Shown: one piece after another, positions 43,500 to 50,797 of the stretch | Layout of the letters: the number at the start of each line of letters is the position of its first letter | Numbering within the stretch: position 1 is the first letter of the stretch | Source: Pseudomonas fluorescens | GTDB taxonomy: Bacteria; Pseudomonadota; Gammaproteobacteria; Pseudomonadales; Pseudomonadaceae | Direction: 5' to 3' | Length of the DNA: 64,000 bases | Assembly: GCF_005938625.1 (NCBI RefSeq) | Contig: NZ_VCNJ01000013.1 | Location: forward strand, 124,001 to 188,000 | Program-made: the position numbers and the translations under genes | The notes under the pieces: generated by a model | Database searches by the model: none | What the model saw: only the letters and a program-made list of their open reading frames with translations | What the model was told of the DNA's origin: nothing

Positions 43500-43940
43500 A
43501 TGAGTCTTTTAAGTTTTGTAAAAGAAGCCGGTGAAAAGCTGCTCGATCTTCTGACCCCGGGTAACGCCAATGCCAGTGAGCAGTTGAAGGAACACATCAG
43601 CAAGGTCGGCCTGGGCAATCCGAATGTGCAGGCAACGGTGGATGGCGACAAAGTGACCGTCACCGGTGAAGTCGCGAGTCAGGAAGAGAAAGAGAAGATT
43701 TTGCTGGCGGTGGGCAATATTGCCGGGGTTGGCAGCGTGGATGACCAGATTACTGTGAGTGGCCCGGTTGTCACTGCCGCACAATTTGTCGTGGTCAAGT
43801 CGGGTGACACCCTCAGCGCTATTTCTCTGCGTGTGTACGGGGATGCCAACAAGTATCAGAAAATTTTCGATGCCAACAAACCGATGCTCAAGGATGTGAA
43901 CAAAATCTATCCGGGGCAGACTCTGCGTATTCCTGAGTAA
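43500..43940 (+). CDS. kbp: BON-LysM protein, Kbp/YgaU-like
   Basis: 146 residues from the ATG at 43500, preceded by GGAGAG. No signal peptide. BON domain at residues 25-85 ([35 protein letters not shown]) and a C-terminal LysM domain ([38 protein letters not shown]). Length and layout match E. coli Kbp (149), a cytoplasmic potassium-binding protein that is salt-induced. The potassium role is transferred from that family. Confidence 0.88.
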   Translation: MSLLSFVKEAGEKLLDLLTPGNANASEQLKEHISKVGLGNPNVQATVDGDKVTVTGEVASQEEKEKILLAVGNIAGVGSVDDQITVSGPVVTAAQFVVVKSGDTLSAISLRVYGDANKYQKIFDANKPMLKDVNKIYPGQTLRIPE

Positions 43941-43950
43941 CACAAAACAC

Positions 43951-44036
43951 CTGTAGGAGCTGCCGCAGGCTGCGATCCTTTGACTTTGATTTTTAAAAAC
44001 CAGATCAAAAGATCGCAGCCTTCGGCAGCTCCTACA
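43951..44036. repeat. REP pair, GTAGGAGCTGCC family
   Basis: Inverted pair between the convergent kbp and nucleotidase genes; the left unit carries the GCCGCAGGC variant, the right GCCGAAGGC. Confidence 0.9.
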
Positions 44037-44040
44037 AAGA

Positions 44041-44703
44041 TCAAAGACCAGCGATCAGATTGCGATAATCCTCAACCGCCGCAAACTCAGCCGTGTCCTT
44101 TGGCCCCTTGCGACTGTCCGGCTCTTTCACCGCCAGCAAATGTGCCACGCCAAAATCCCGTGCACTGCGCAGAATCGGCAAGGTATCGTCGATAAACAGA
44201 CTGCGCGCCGGATCAAACCCGATGTCCGCCTGCAAGGCATCCCAGAACTGCGGATTCTCCTTGGGATAACCGTAATCATGCGAGCTGATCAGCCGTTCGA
44301 AATACGGCGCCAGCTCAATCCGTTCCAGCTTCAACGACAGTGAATCGCGGTGCGCGTTGGTGATCATGATCACCCGTTTGCCGGCGCGTTTGATCGCCGC
44401 CAGAAACGTATCGGCATCCGGCCGCAGGGCGATCAGGTGCGCGGTTTCGAGCTTCAAATCGCGCACCGACAACTTCAGTTCGGCACTCCAGAAATCCAGG
44501 CAATACCACTGCAACTGACCCGCGTGGCGTTCGAATAGCGGTTGCAATTCCATCTCGGCCATAGCCCGGCTGACCCCGTGCAGTTCGGCGTAGCGCTGCG
44601 GCAGGTGTTCCAGCCAGAAGTGATTGTCGAAATGCAGATCCAGCAGCGTGCCGTCCATGTCGAGCAGAACGGTATCGATGTCGGACCACGGTAATGAAGG
44701 CAT
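44041..44703 (-). CDS. yrfG: HAD-family GMP/IMP nucleotidase, YrfG-like
   Basis: 220 residues. Haloacid-dehalogenase phosphatase: motif I LLDMDGTLLDLHFD with the two aspartates (residues 13-26), motif II VIMITNAHRD, the lysine in GYPKENPQFW, and motif III SLFIDDTLPIL. The helical cap includes HGVSRAMAEMELQPLFE. Similar to E. coli YrfG, which dephosphorylates GMP and IMP. Divergent from nudE, as in P. aeruginosa. Confidence 0.88.
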   Translation of the reverse strand: MPSLPWSDIDTVLLDMDGTLLDLHFDNHFWLEHLPQRYAELHGVSRAMAEMELQPLFERHAGQLQWYCLDFWSAELKLSVRDLKLETAHLIALRPDADTFLAAIKRAGKRVIMITNAHRDSLSLKLERIELAPYFERLISSHDYGYPKENPQFWDALQADIGFDPARSLFIDDTLPILRSARDFGVAHLLAVKEPDSRKGPKDTAEFAAVEDYRNLIAGL

Positions 44704-44791
44704 GGCAACGTCTCGAACGGTAGAAAGATATCCGACATAAACAATCGGGAAAGCCGCGTTATAGTAGCGCGTTCACGTCAAGGAGCTTTGC

Positions 44792-45358
44792 ATGCGCCAG
44801 AAACCCACCGTACTTGCCCGCGAGATCGTCGCCACCAGTCGCCTGTTTTGCGTCGAAGAACTCAAGCTGCGCTTTTCCAACGGCGTGGAACGCACTTACG
44901 AACGTCTGGTCGGCAAAGGTGCGGGCTACGGCGCGGTCATGATTGTGGCGATGCTGGATGCCGAGCACGCGGTGTTGGTCGAAGAGTATTGTGGCGGCAC
45001 TGACGAATACGAGTTGTCCCTGCCCAAAGGTTTGATCGAACCGGGCGAGGATGTGTTGGCAGCGGCCGAACGTGAACTCAAGGAAGAGGCCGGTTTTGGC
45101 GCGCGGCAACTGGAACATCTGACCGAGCTGTCGCTGTCGCCCGGTTACATGAGCCAGAAAATTCAGGTGGTCCTGGCCACTGATTTGTACGAAGAACGTT
45201 TGGAAGGTGATGAGCCTGAGCCGATGCGTGTCGATAAAGTGAACCTGCGCGAACTGTCGTCGCTGGCGCTTGATCCTCAATTCTCTGAAGGTCGCGCCCT
45301 GGCTGCACTGTATTTGACCCGCGATCTGCTGACCCAACGCGGGTTCTTTCCAGCATGA
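44792..45358 (+). CDS. nudE: ADP compounds hydrolase NudE
   Basis: 188 residues with AAGGAG 9 bases upstream. Nudix hydrolase that splits ADP-ribose, NADH and diadenosine phosphates. The Nudix box is complete: GLIEPGEDVLAAAERELKEE followed by AGF (residues 80-102). The stop overlaps the cysQ start (ATGA), so both are co-translated; NudE and CysQ both deal with adenosine nucleotide by-products. Confidence 0.9.
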   Translation: MRQKPTVLAREIVATSRLFCVEELKLRFSNGVERTYERLVGKGAGYGAVMIVAMLDAEHAVLVEEYCGGTDEYELSLPKGLIEPGEDVLAAAERELKEEAGFGARQLEHLTELSLSPGYMSQKIQVVLATDLYEERLEGDEPEPMRVDKVNLRELSSLALDPQFSEGRALAALYLTRDLLTQRGFFPA

Positions 45359-46197
45359 GTGAGATATCGATGAAGTTTCCCCATCCGTTGATGGCACCGG
45401 TCGTTGAGCTGGCATTGCAGGCCGGCGAGGCGATTTTGCCGTTCTGGCGCTCCGGCGTTGAAGTCACGGCCAAGTCCGATGATTCGCCGGTGACGGCGGC
45501 GGATCTGGCCGCGCATCACCTGATTGTCGCCGGGTTGACGGCGCTGGATCCGAGCATTCCGGTGTTATCGGAAGAGGACGCCAACATACCCCAAAGCGTA
45601 CGTGCCGGCTGGCAGCGCTGGTGGTTGGTGGATCCGCTGGATGGCACCAAGGAGTTCATCAGCGGCAGTGAAGAGTTCACCGTCAACATCGCGCTGATCG
45701 AAAACGGTCGAGTGGTGTTTGGCGTGGTGTCGATGCCGACCAATGGTCGCTTTTACGTTGGCGGCGCCGGGCTTGGCGCATGGCGCTGCGACGAGGGCGG
45801 CACGCCGGTTGCGATTCAGGTGCGTGATGTGCCGGGGGCGGGAGAGGCGTTTACCGTGGTGGCCAGCCGTCGGCATTCGAGTCCCGAACAGGAGCGCTTG
45901 CTGGCAGGGTTGAGTGCGAGTCTGGGCGAGTTGCAATTGGCGAATATTGGCAGCTCGCTGAAATTCTGCCTGCTGGCTGAAGGCGCGGCGGATTGCTATC
46001 CGCGCCTGGCGCCGACTTCGCAGTGGGACACGGCGGCGGCGCAAGGTGTGCTGGAAGGGGCTGGCGGCGAGGTGTTGGATCTGCGCGGGGAAGCGTTCTG
46101 CTATCCGGCGCGGGAATCGCTGTTGAACGAGTTCTTTTTGGCGCTGCCGGCGAAGGCGGCCTGGCGTTCCAGACTGTTGGAGTTGGCTCGGGGTTAA
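45355..46197 (+). CDS. cysQ: 3'(2'),5'-bisphosphate nucleotidase CysQ
   Basis: 280 residues from the ATG overlapping the nudE stop; a second ATG lies 15 bases later. It removes 3'-phosphoadenosine 5'-phosphate formed in sulfate assimilation. Inositol-monophosphatase fold with metal motifs DDSPVTAADLAAHH, LSEEDANI and WLVDPLDGTKEFISG (about residue 90), and PTSQWDTAAAQGVLEGAGG near 230. Confidence 0.92.
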   Translation: MSEISMKFPHPLMAPVVELALQAGEAILPFWRSGVEVTAKSDDSPVTAADLAAHHLIVAGLTALDPSIPVLSEEDANIPQSVRAGWQRWWLVDPLDGTKEFISGSEEFTVNIALIENGRVVFGVVSMPTNGRFYVGGAGLGAWRCDEGGTPVAIQVRDVPGAGEAFTVVASRRHSSPEQERLLAGLSASLGELQLANIGSSLKFCLLAEGAADCYPRLAPTSQWDTAAAQGVLEGAGGEVLDLRGEAFCYPARESLLNEFFLALPAKAAWRSRLLELARG

Positions 46198-46214
46198 GTG
46201 GGCTGATCCGGCAT

Positions 46215-46391
46215 CCCCTCACCCAAGCCCTCTCCCCCAGGAGAGGGAGCCGACCGAGTTGTCTTGCATCACACATCGACCTGAAAGATTGGGTCGATTA
46301 TGGATTCAGTGAAGCGCCTTCAGGTCGATGTACCTCTGAAGCATCCCCCAATCAGTCCCCTCTCCCTCTGGGAGAGGGCTAGGGTGAGGGG
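46215..46391. repeat. 177-bp inverted-repeat element (CCCTCACCC ends)
   Basis: Second copy of the element at 37702-37862: left end CCCCTCACCCAAGCCCTCTC, right end GGGAGAGGGCTAGGGTGAGG. The interior has its own inverted repeat with CATCGACCTGAA and TTCAGGTCGATG. It lies between convergent cysQ and the thioesterase gene. Confidence 0.8.
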
Positions 46392-46401
46392 CTTTTGATT
46401 T

Positions 46402-46857
46402 TCAGCGGTGCAAAACGTACTGTCCGGTAAATATCACGGCGTCATCTTCGCTTCCCTGATTGACGATCCGCGTATCGAGCATCAACCGCGCCCGCCCATA
46501 ACGCCCATACATCGCCAGAAACTTCTTCCACACTGCCGCATCCGGCGCCGGACACATCGCCACGGCATCGCTGGTCACCGGCAGTGGATAACTGATCCGC
46601 CCCTCCTGAATCACAATGTGCCCGTCGGTGATTCCCTCTTCTTTCAAACGCAAATGCAACCAGCCCCAACCCGCCAGCACCGCGCCGCAGTAAAGACTGC
46701 CGCCGAACATGGTGCTCTTGTGATTGACGTTCGGATCCAGCGGTAAATGCAGACTCAATTGCTGCTCGCGCCAGTCGAGCACTTTGAGGCCCATGTTGCG
46801 GGTCAGTGGAATATCGTGATGGAGCACGGACTCCAGATAGCGACTGTCTGTACTCAT
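46402..46857 (-). CDS. YiiD-type hot-dog thioesterase
   Basis: 151 residues. Matches the putative thioesterase domain found at the C-terminus of E. coli YiiD: NHKSTMFGGSLYCGAVLAGW (residues 45-64), then ISYPLPVTSDAVAMCPAP and ARLMLDTRIVNQG. Its ATG overlaps the dctD stop by 4 bases, so it is the last gene of a dctB-dctD-thioesterase unit, an association whose purpose is not obvious. Confidence 0.78.
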   Translation of the reverse strand: MSTDSRYLESVLHHDIPLTRNMGLKVLDWREQQLSLHLPLDPNVNHKSTMFGGSLYCGAVLAGWGWLHLRLKEEGITDGHIVIQEGRISYPLPVTSDAVAMCPAPDAAVWKKFLAMYGRYGRARLMLDTRIVNQGSEDDAVIFTGQYVLHR

Positions 46858-48239
46858 TCGTTCTCGTCCCCAACGCTGCTGTCGCCGAAGTTGAGGCCAT
46901 GCTTGCGCAACTTGTCATGCAGGGTCTTGCGCGGAATGCCCAGGGCTTCGGCGAGGCTGCGCACCGAACTGTGGGAGCGCGCCAGTTCGGCCGCGATCAA
47001 TGATTTTTCGAAGTTTTCCACTTGCTCGCTGAGGCCACCGTTGATGACTTCGACGCTGGCGATGCCAGTGCCTTCAGCGCCGCTGTTATCCAGCGCCAGT
47101 TCCAGTCCAAGAGCAAAGCGTTCGGCGGCATTCTGCAGTTCGCGCACGTTGCCCGGCCAGGTGTGGCGCAGTAGCAAGGCGCGTTGTGCCGGTTGCAGTT
47201 CGTGGGGCGGCAGGCCGTGGCGGGCGCTGGCTTCATCGGCGTAATGCTGGAACAGCACCAGCGCATCTTCGCCACGTTCACGCAGTGGCGGAATGCGCAG
47301 TGGCGCAACGTTGAGGCGGTAATACAAGTCGGCGCGGAAGCGGCCCTGATCGGCGGCCTGACGCAGGTCTTCCTTGGTCGCGGCGATGACGCGGATGTCC
47401 AGCGGGATCAGTTGATTGCCGCCCAGCCGTTCGACCACGCGCTCCTGCAACATGCGCAGCAGTTTCACTTGCACGTCCATGCTCATGCTTTCGATTTCAT
47501 CGAGAAACAGCGTGCCGCCATTGGCGAATTCGAATTTACCGATGCGGCGTTTTTGCGCACCGGTAAAAGCGCCGGGCTCGTGGCCGAACAGTTCGCTTTC
47601 CACCACCGACTCGGCCAGTGCGCCGGCGTTGATCGCCACGAACGGGCCGTTACGGCGGCTGGATAAATCGTGCAGCGCACGGGCGACGACTTCTTTGCCG
47701 GCGCCGGTTTCGCCGAGGATCAGCACGTCAGCCTTGGTCGCGGCCAGCGCGCCGATCTGTTCGCGCAGACGCAGCATCGGCGTCGAATGGCCGACCAGAC
47801 GCGCGCTCAGTTCATTTCGGTCGCTGAGGGCCAGGCGCAGGCTGCGGTTGTCCAGCACCAGCCGGCGCAAGGCGAGAGCGCGGCGCACGCTGTCGAGCAG
47901 CGCGTCGCTGGCGAAGGGTTTTTCGAGAAAGTCATAAGCGCCGGCGCGCATGGCCTGCACCGCCAGCGGCACGTCGCCGTGGCCGGTGATCAGCAATACC
48001 GGCAGCTCTGGATCCTGCGCGTGCAATTCGCTGAGCAATTCCAAACCGTCCATACCCGGCATGCGAATGTCGCTCACCACCACGCCCGGCCAGTCGCGTT
48101 CAAGCTGTGCGGCCAGGCCCTTGGCTTCGGACAGCGGCAGAATTTTCAGACCGGCCAGATCCAGTGTCTGGCCGAGGGCCTGACGCAGGTGCGGATCGTC
48201 GTCGATCAACACCACCTGAATGCGATTGTCGATGGTCAT
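46854..48239 (-). CDS. dctD: Sigma-54-dependent response regulator, DctD-like
   Basis: 461 residues. Receiver domain (residues 8-125; VVVSDIRMPGMDGLELL with the phospho-aspartate), AAA+ domain (145-380) with Walker A GETGAGKEVV, the sigma-54 contact loop ELFGHEPGAFTGAQ and GTLFLDEIESM, and a Fis-type HTH (RSLAEALGIPRKTLHDKLRK) at the end. Paired with the sensor just upstream by a 4-base overlap. In P. aeruginosa the pair next to rmlC is DctBD, activating C4-dicarboxylate uptake. No dctA or dctPQM gene is in the window, so the targets lie elsewhere. Confidence 0.88.
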   Translation of the reverse strand: MTIDNRIQVVLIDDDPHLRQALGQTLDLAGLKILPLSEAKGLAAQLERDWPGVVVSDIRMPGMDGLELLSELHAQDPELPVLLITGHGDVPLAVQAMRAGAYDFLEKPFASDALLDSVRRALALRRLVLDNRSLRLALSDRNELSARLVGHSTPMLRLREQIGALAATKADVLILGETGAGKEVVARALHDLSSRRNGPFVAINAGALAESVVESELFGHEPGAFTGAQKRRIGKFEFANGGTLFLDEIESMSMDVQVKLLRMLQERVVERLGGNQLIPLDIRVIAATKEDLRQAADQGRFRADLYYRLNVAPLRIPPLRERGEDALVLFQHYADEASARHGLPPHELQPAQRALLLRHTWPGNVRELQNAAERFALGLELALDNSGAEGTGIASVEVINGGLSEQVENFEKSLIAAELARSHSSVRSLAEALGIPRKTLHDKLRKHGLNFGDSSVGDENE

Positions 48240-50044
48240 GCACTTCGATCCTCGGACGGTTGCAGGCTGACCCCGGGCGCACCGGCGCGCAGCCGCAGGG
48301 TAATCAAAGCGCCACCTTGCTTGTGGTTGGCGAACGACAGTTCACCGCCGAAGGCGCGCATCAGCGTTTCACAAATGGCCAGCCCCAGGCCAAGGCCCTG
48401 AGTGCGGGTCTTGGTGGTGTAAAAGGGCTCGCTGGCGCGGCCGAGGGCTTCCATGCAAAACCCCGGGCCGTTGTCGCGAATGTACAGATTGACGCCCTCG
48501 GTGGTGTATTCGGCACTCAGCCACAGTTTGCGCGGCGGGCCTTTTTCGGTGAGCGCGTCGAGGGCGTTAGCCAGCAGATTGCCAAGCACCTGGCGCAGAC
48601 GCGTTTCCCCGGCCTCGACCCACAGCGTGGCGGCGGGCAGATCGCGGATCAGCTCGACCTCCATGCTCCGGCGCCGTTTGGCCAGCAGTGCCAAGGCATC
48701 GTCGAGAGCCGGTTGCAGGGCAACACTTTCCGGGGCGTGGCGATCGCGGCGGGCAAAGGCGCGCAGGTGGGCGATGATCGATGCCATGCGTCCGGTCAGT
48801 TCGCTGATCAGTTTGAGGTTGCCGCGAGCGTCGTCGGTGCGCTGATGATCGAGCAGTACTTCGGCGTTTTCCGCGTAGCTGCGGATCGCCGCCAGCGGCT
48901 GATTGAGTTCGTGGCTGATGCTCGCTGACATGGTCCCCAGCGCCGACAGCTTGCCGGCCTGGACCAGGTCATCCTGGGCGCGCACCAGCTCCTGCTGGGC
49001 CTGTTCACGTTCCAGCACCTCCTCCTTCAAACGCCGGTTGAGACCTTCGAGGTCGCTGGTGCGCTCGGCGACGCGGCCTTCCAGTTCGCGGCGCGCCTTG
49101 GCCTCGAACGCGATGCGTTCCAGATAATGCCGACGGCGCTGCATCATCAGACCGAGCAACAACATCACCACCAACAGCGTGGCGCCGCCGATGGCCACTA
49201 CGGTGCGCACCGGACGGTCGATCAGCGTGCGCGGGGCAAGGATACTCACGCTCCAGCCGGTTTCGGCGATGTCGTGGGTCTGGATCAGCCAAGCGCTGGG
49301 GCTGAGGTTCAATGGGCGCGGTTCACGGGTCGGGTAGGGCTGGATGGCGGTGATCGCTGAGCGTTCGCCGTCGCTCAAGTCGCGGGTCGAGCGAAAGCGC
49401 CATTCCGGACGCGAGGTGAGGATGACCACGCCGTTGTGGTCGGTCACCAGCAGTTGCTCCGGAGTTTTGCCCCACAGGCTTTCGGTGTGATCCAGGTCGA
49501 CCTTGATCACCAGCACGCCGATGATTTTTTCGCCGTTACGCACGGCGGCGGCAAAGAAATAACCGCGCTTGGCCGACGTGGTGCCGAGGCCGAAGAAGCG
49601 CCCGAGACGTCCGGCCATGGCTTCGCTGAAATACGGGCGGAACGAGAAGTTGCGACCGACAAAGCTGTCGTGCTTGTCCCAGTTCGACGCCGCCAGCGTC
49701 TGGCCGCTGGTGTCCATCAGGTACATGACTTCGGCACCGGTCTGTGCTGCGATGTTCTTCAGCAGGCGGTTGGCATTGCCTTGGCTGACGCCGTCGTCCG
49801 GCGCGCCGAGTACCGAGCGCAGGGCCGGCAGGTCGCCGAGAATCTGTGGCAACACTTCATAGCGGTGCAGAGTGCCCAGCAGGTTGGCGACGTACAGATC
49901 GAGGGTCTGGCGGTTCTGCCCGGCCAGTTCGCTGCGGTAATAGCGCTCGGCAAGATGTTCCAGCGGCCACAGCAGCGGCGCCAGACACAGGGCCAGCAGG
50001 GCGAGGCTGCGCCAGCGAGGTCTGCGGGGGAGGGTTGGTTTCAT
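48236..50044 (-). CDS. dctB: Sensor histidine kinase, DctB-like
   Basis: 602 residues from the ATG at 50044; an upstream ATG at 50074 is possible but lies in a hairpin. Two membrane segments (about 11-30 and 285-310) flank a periplasmic double-PAS (dCache-like) sensing domain (VMYLMDTSGQTLAASNWDKH; KRGYFFAAAVRNGEKIIGV). Then come a coiled coil (330-375), the His box SASISHELNQPLAAIRSYAE, and the ATPase (GNLLANALDALTEKG; NGPGF; TQGLGLGLAICETL). It would sense C4-dicarboxylates and control DctD. Confidence 0.88.
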   Translation of the reverse strand: MKPTLPRRPRWRSLALLALCLAPLLWPLEHLAERYYRSELAGQNRQTLDLYVANLLGTLHRYEVLPQILGDLPALRSVLGAPDDGVSQGNANRLLKNIAAQTGAEVMYLMDTSGQTLAASNWDKHDSFVGRNFSFRPYFSEAMAGRLGRFFGLGTTSAKRGYFFAAAVRNGEKIIGVLVIKVDLDHTESLWGKTPEQLLVTDHNGVVILTSRPEWRFRSTRDLSDGERSAITAIQPYPTREPRPLNLSPSAWLIQTHDIAETGWSVSILAPRTLIDRPVRTVVAIGGATLLVVMLLLGLMMQRRRHYLERIAFEAKARRELEGRVAERTSDLEGLNRRLKEEVLEREQAQQELVRAQDDLVQAGKLSALGTMSASISHELNQPLAAIRSYAENAEVLLDHQRTDDARGNLKLISELTGRMASIIAHLRAFARRDRHAPESVALQPALDDALALLAKRRRSMEVELIRDLPAATLWVEAGETRLRQVLGNLLANALDALTEKGPPRKLWLSAEYTTEGVNLYIRDNGPGFCMEALGRASEPFYTTKTRTQGLGLGLAICETLMRAFGGELSFANHKQGGALITLRLRAGAPGVSLQPSEDRSA

Positions 50045-50051
50045 GAGCCGA

Positions 50052-50073
50052 TGCGCCTGAGTTGTCAGGCGCA
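50052..50073. repeat. Perfect hairpin between rmlC and dctB
   Basis: TGCGCCTGA and TCAGGCGCA around GTTG, within the 41 bases between the rmlC stop and the dctB start. In the dctB transcript it lies just before the start codon and includes the only AGG that could serve as ribosome-binding site. It may attenuate dctB translation or transcript read-through. Confidence 0.5.
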
Positions 50074-50085
50074 TTATGCCTAGGC

Positions 50086-50631
50086 TCAGGCGAACACGTC
50101 AGCGTCCTTGAGCAACGCTGCGGCTTGATCCTTGGCGGACAGCTTCGGCGCTTCGTCCAGCTGCCAGTCGATGCCCAGAGCGGGATCATCCCAACGAATG
50201 CTGCGCTCGGACGATGGATCGTAGTAGTTGGTGGTCTTGTAGAGGAATTCGGCGAACTCGCTCAGCACCACGAAACCATGGGCGAAACCTTCCGGCACCC
50301 ACAGTTGACGATGATTGTCGGCAGAAAGACGTACCGCTACGGATTTGCCGAAATGCGGCGAGCTGCGGCGAATGTCCACGGCCACATCCAATACTTCGCC
50401 AACCGTCACACGGACCAGTTTGCCCTGGGTGTTTTGCAACTGGTAATGCAGGCCACGCAATACGCCTTTTTGCGAGCGCGAGTGGTTGTCCTGAACGAAT
50501 TGCGTGTCCAGACCGGTAGCGTCCTGAAACGCCTTGGCATTGAAACTCTCGTAGAAAAAACCGCGTTCGTCACCAAACACCTTCGGTTCGATGATCAGGA
50601 CACCGGGCAGGTCGGTGGTGATTACATTCAT
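50086..50631 (-). CDS. rmlC: dTDP-4-dehydrorhamnose 3,5-epimerase
   Basis: 181 residues from the ATG at 50631, the usual length. RmlC epimerises dTDP-4-keto-6-deoxyglucose on the way to dTDP-L-rhamnose for surface polysaccharide. Cupin fold with DERGFFYESFN, QDNHSRSQKGVLRGLHYQ (catalytic His), VDIRRSSPHFG, WVPEGFAHGFVVLS and FLYKTTNYY. rmlB, rmlD and rmlA are not in the window. It is upstream of dctBD on the same strand, as in P. aeruginosa. Confidence 0.93.
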   Translation of the reverse strand: MNVITTDLPGVLIIEPKVFGDERGFFYESFNAKAFQDATGLDTQFVQDNHSRSQKGVLRGLHYQLQNTQGKLVRVTVGEVLDVAVDIRRSSPHFGKSVAVRLSADNHRQLWVPEGFAHGFVVLSEFAEFLYKTTNYYDPSSERSIRWDDPALGIDWQLDEAPKLSAKDQAAALLKDADVFA

Positions 50632-50797
50632 GGGGATTTCCATAGGCAGGTGTGAATGGCCGACATTCTTGCGCAAAGTGCCGAAGGGTGCGAGTGCTGG
50701 AAGACAAATAGCCCGGATGCCTTTACGCGGTTGGGGGTTGCGGATACAGCGCAGCAATGGCGATATAGGCGCCTAATAAAATTTCAGGGGTCGTTTC

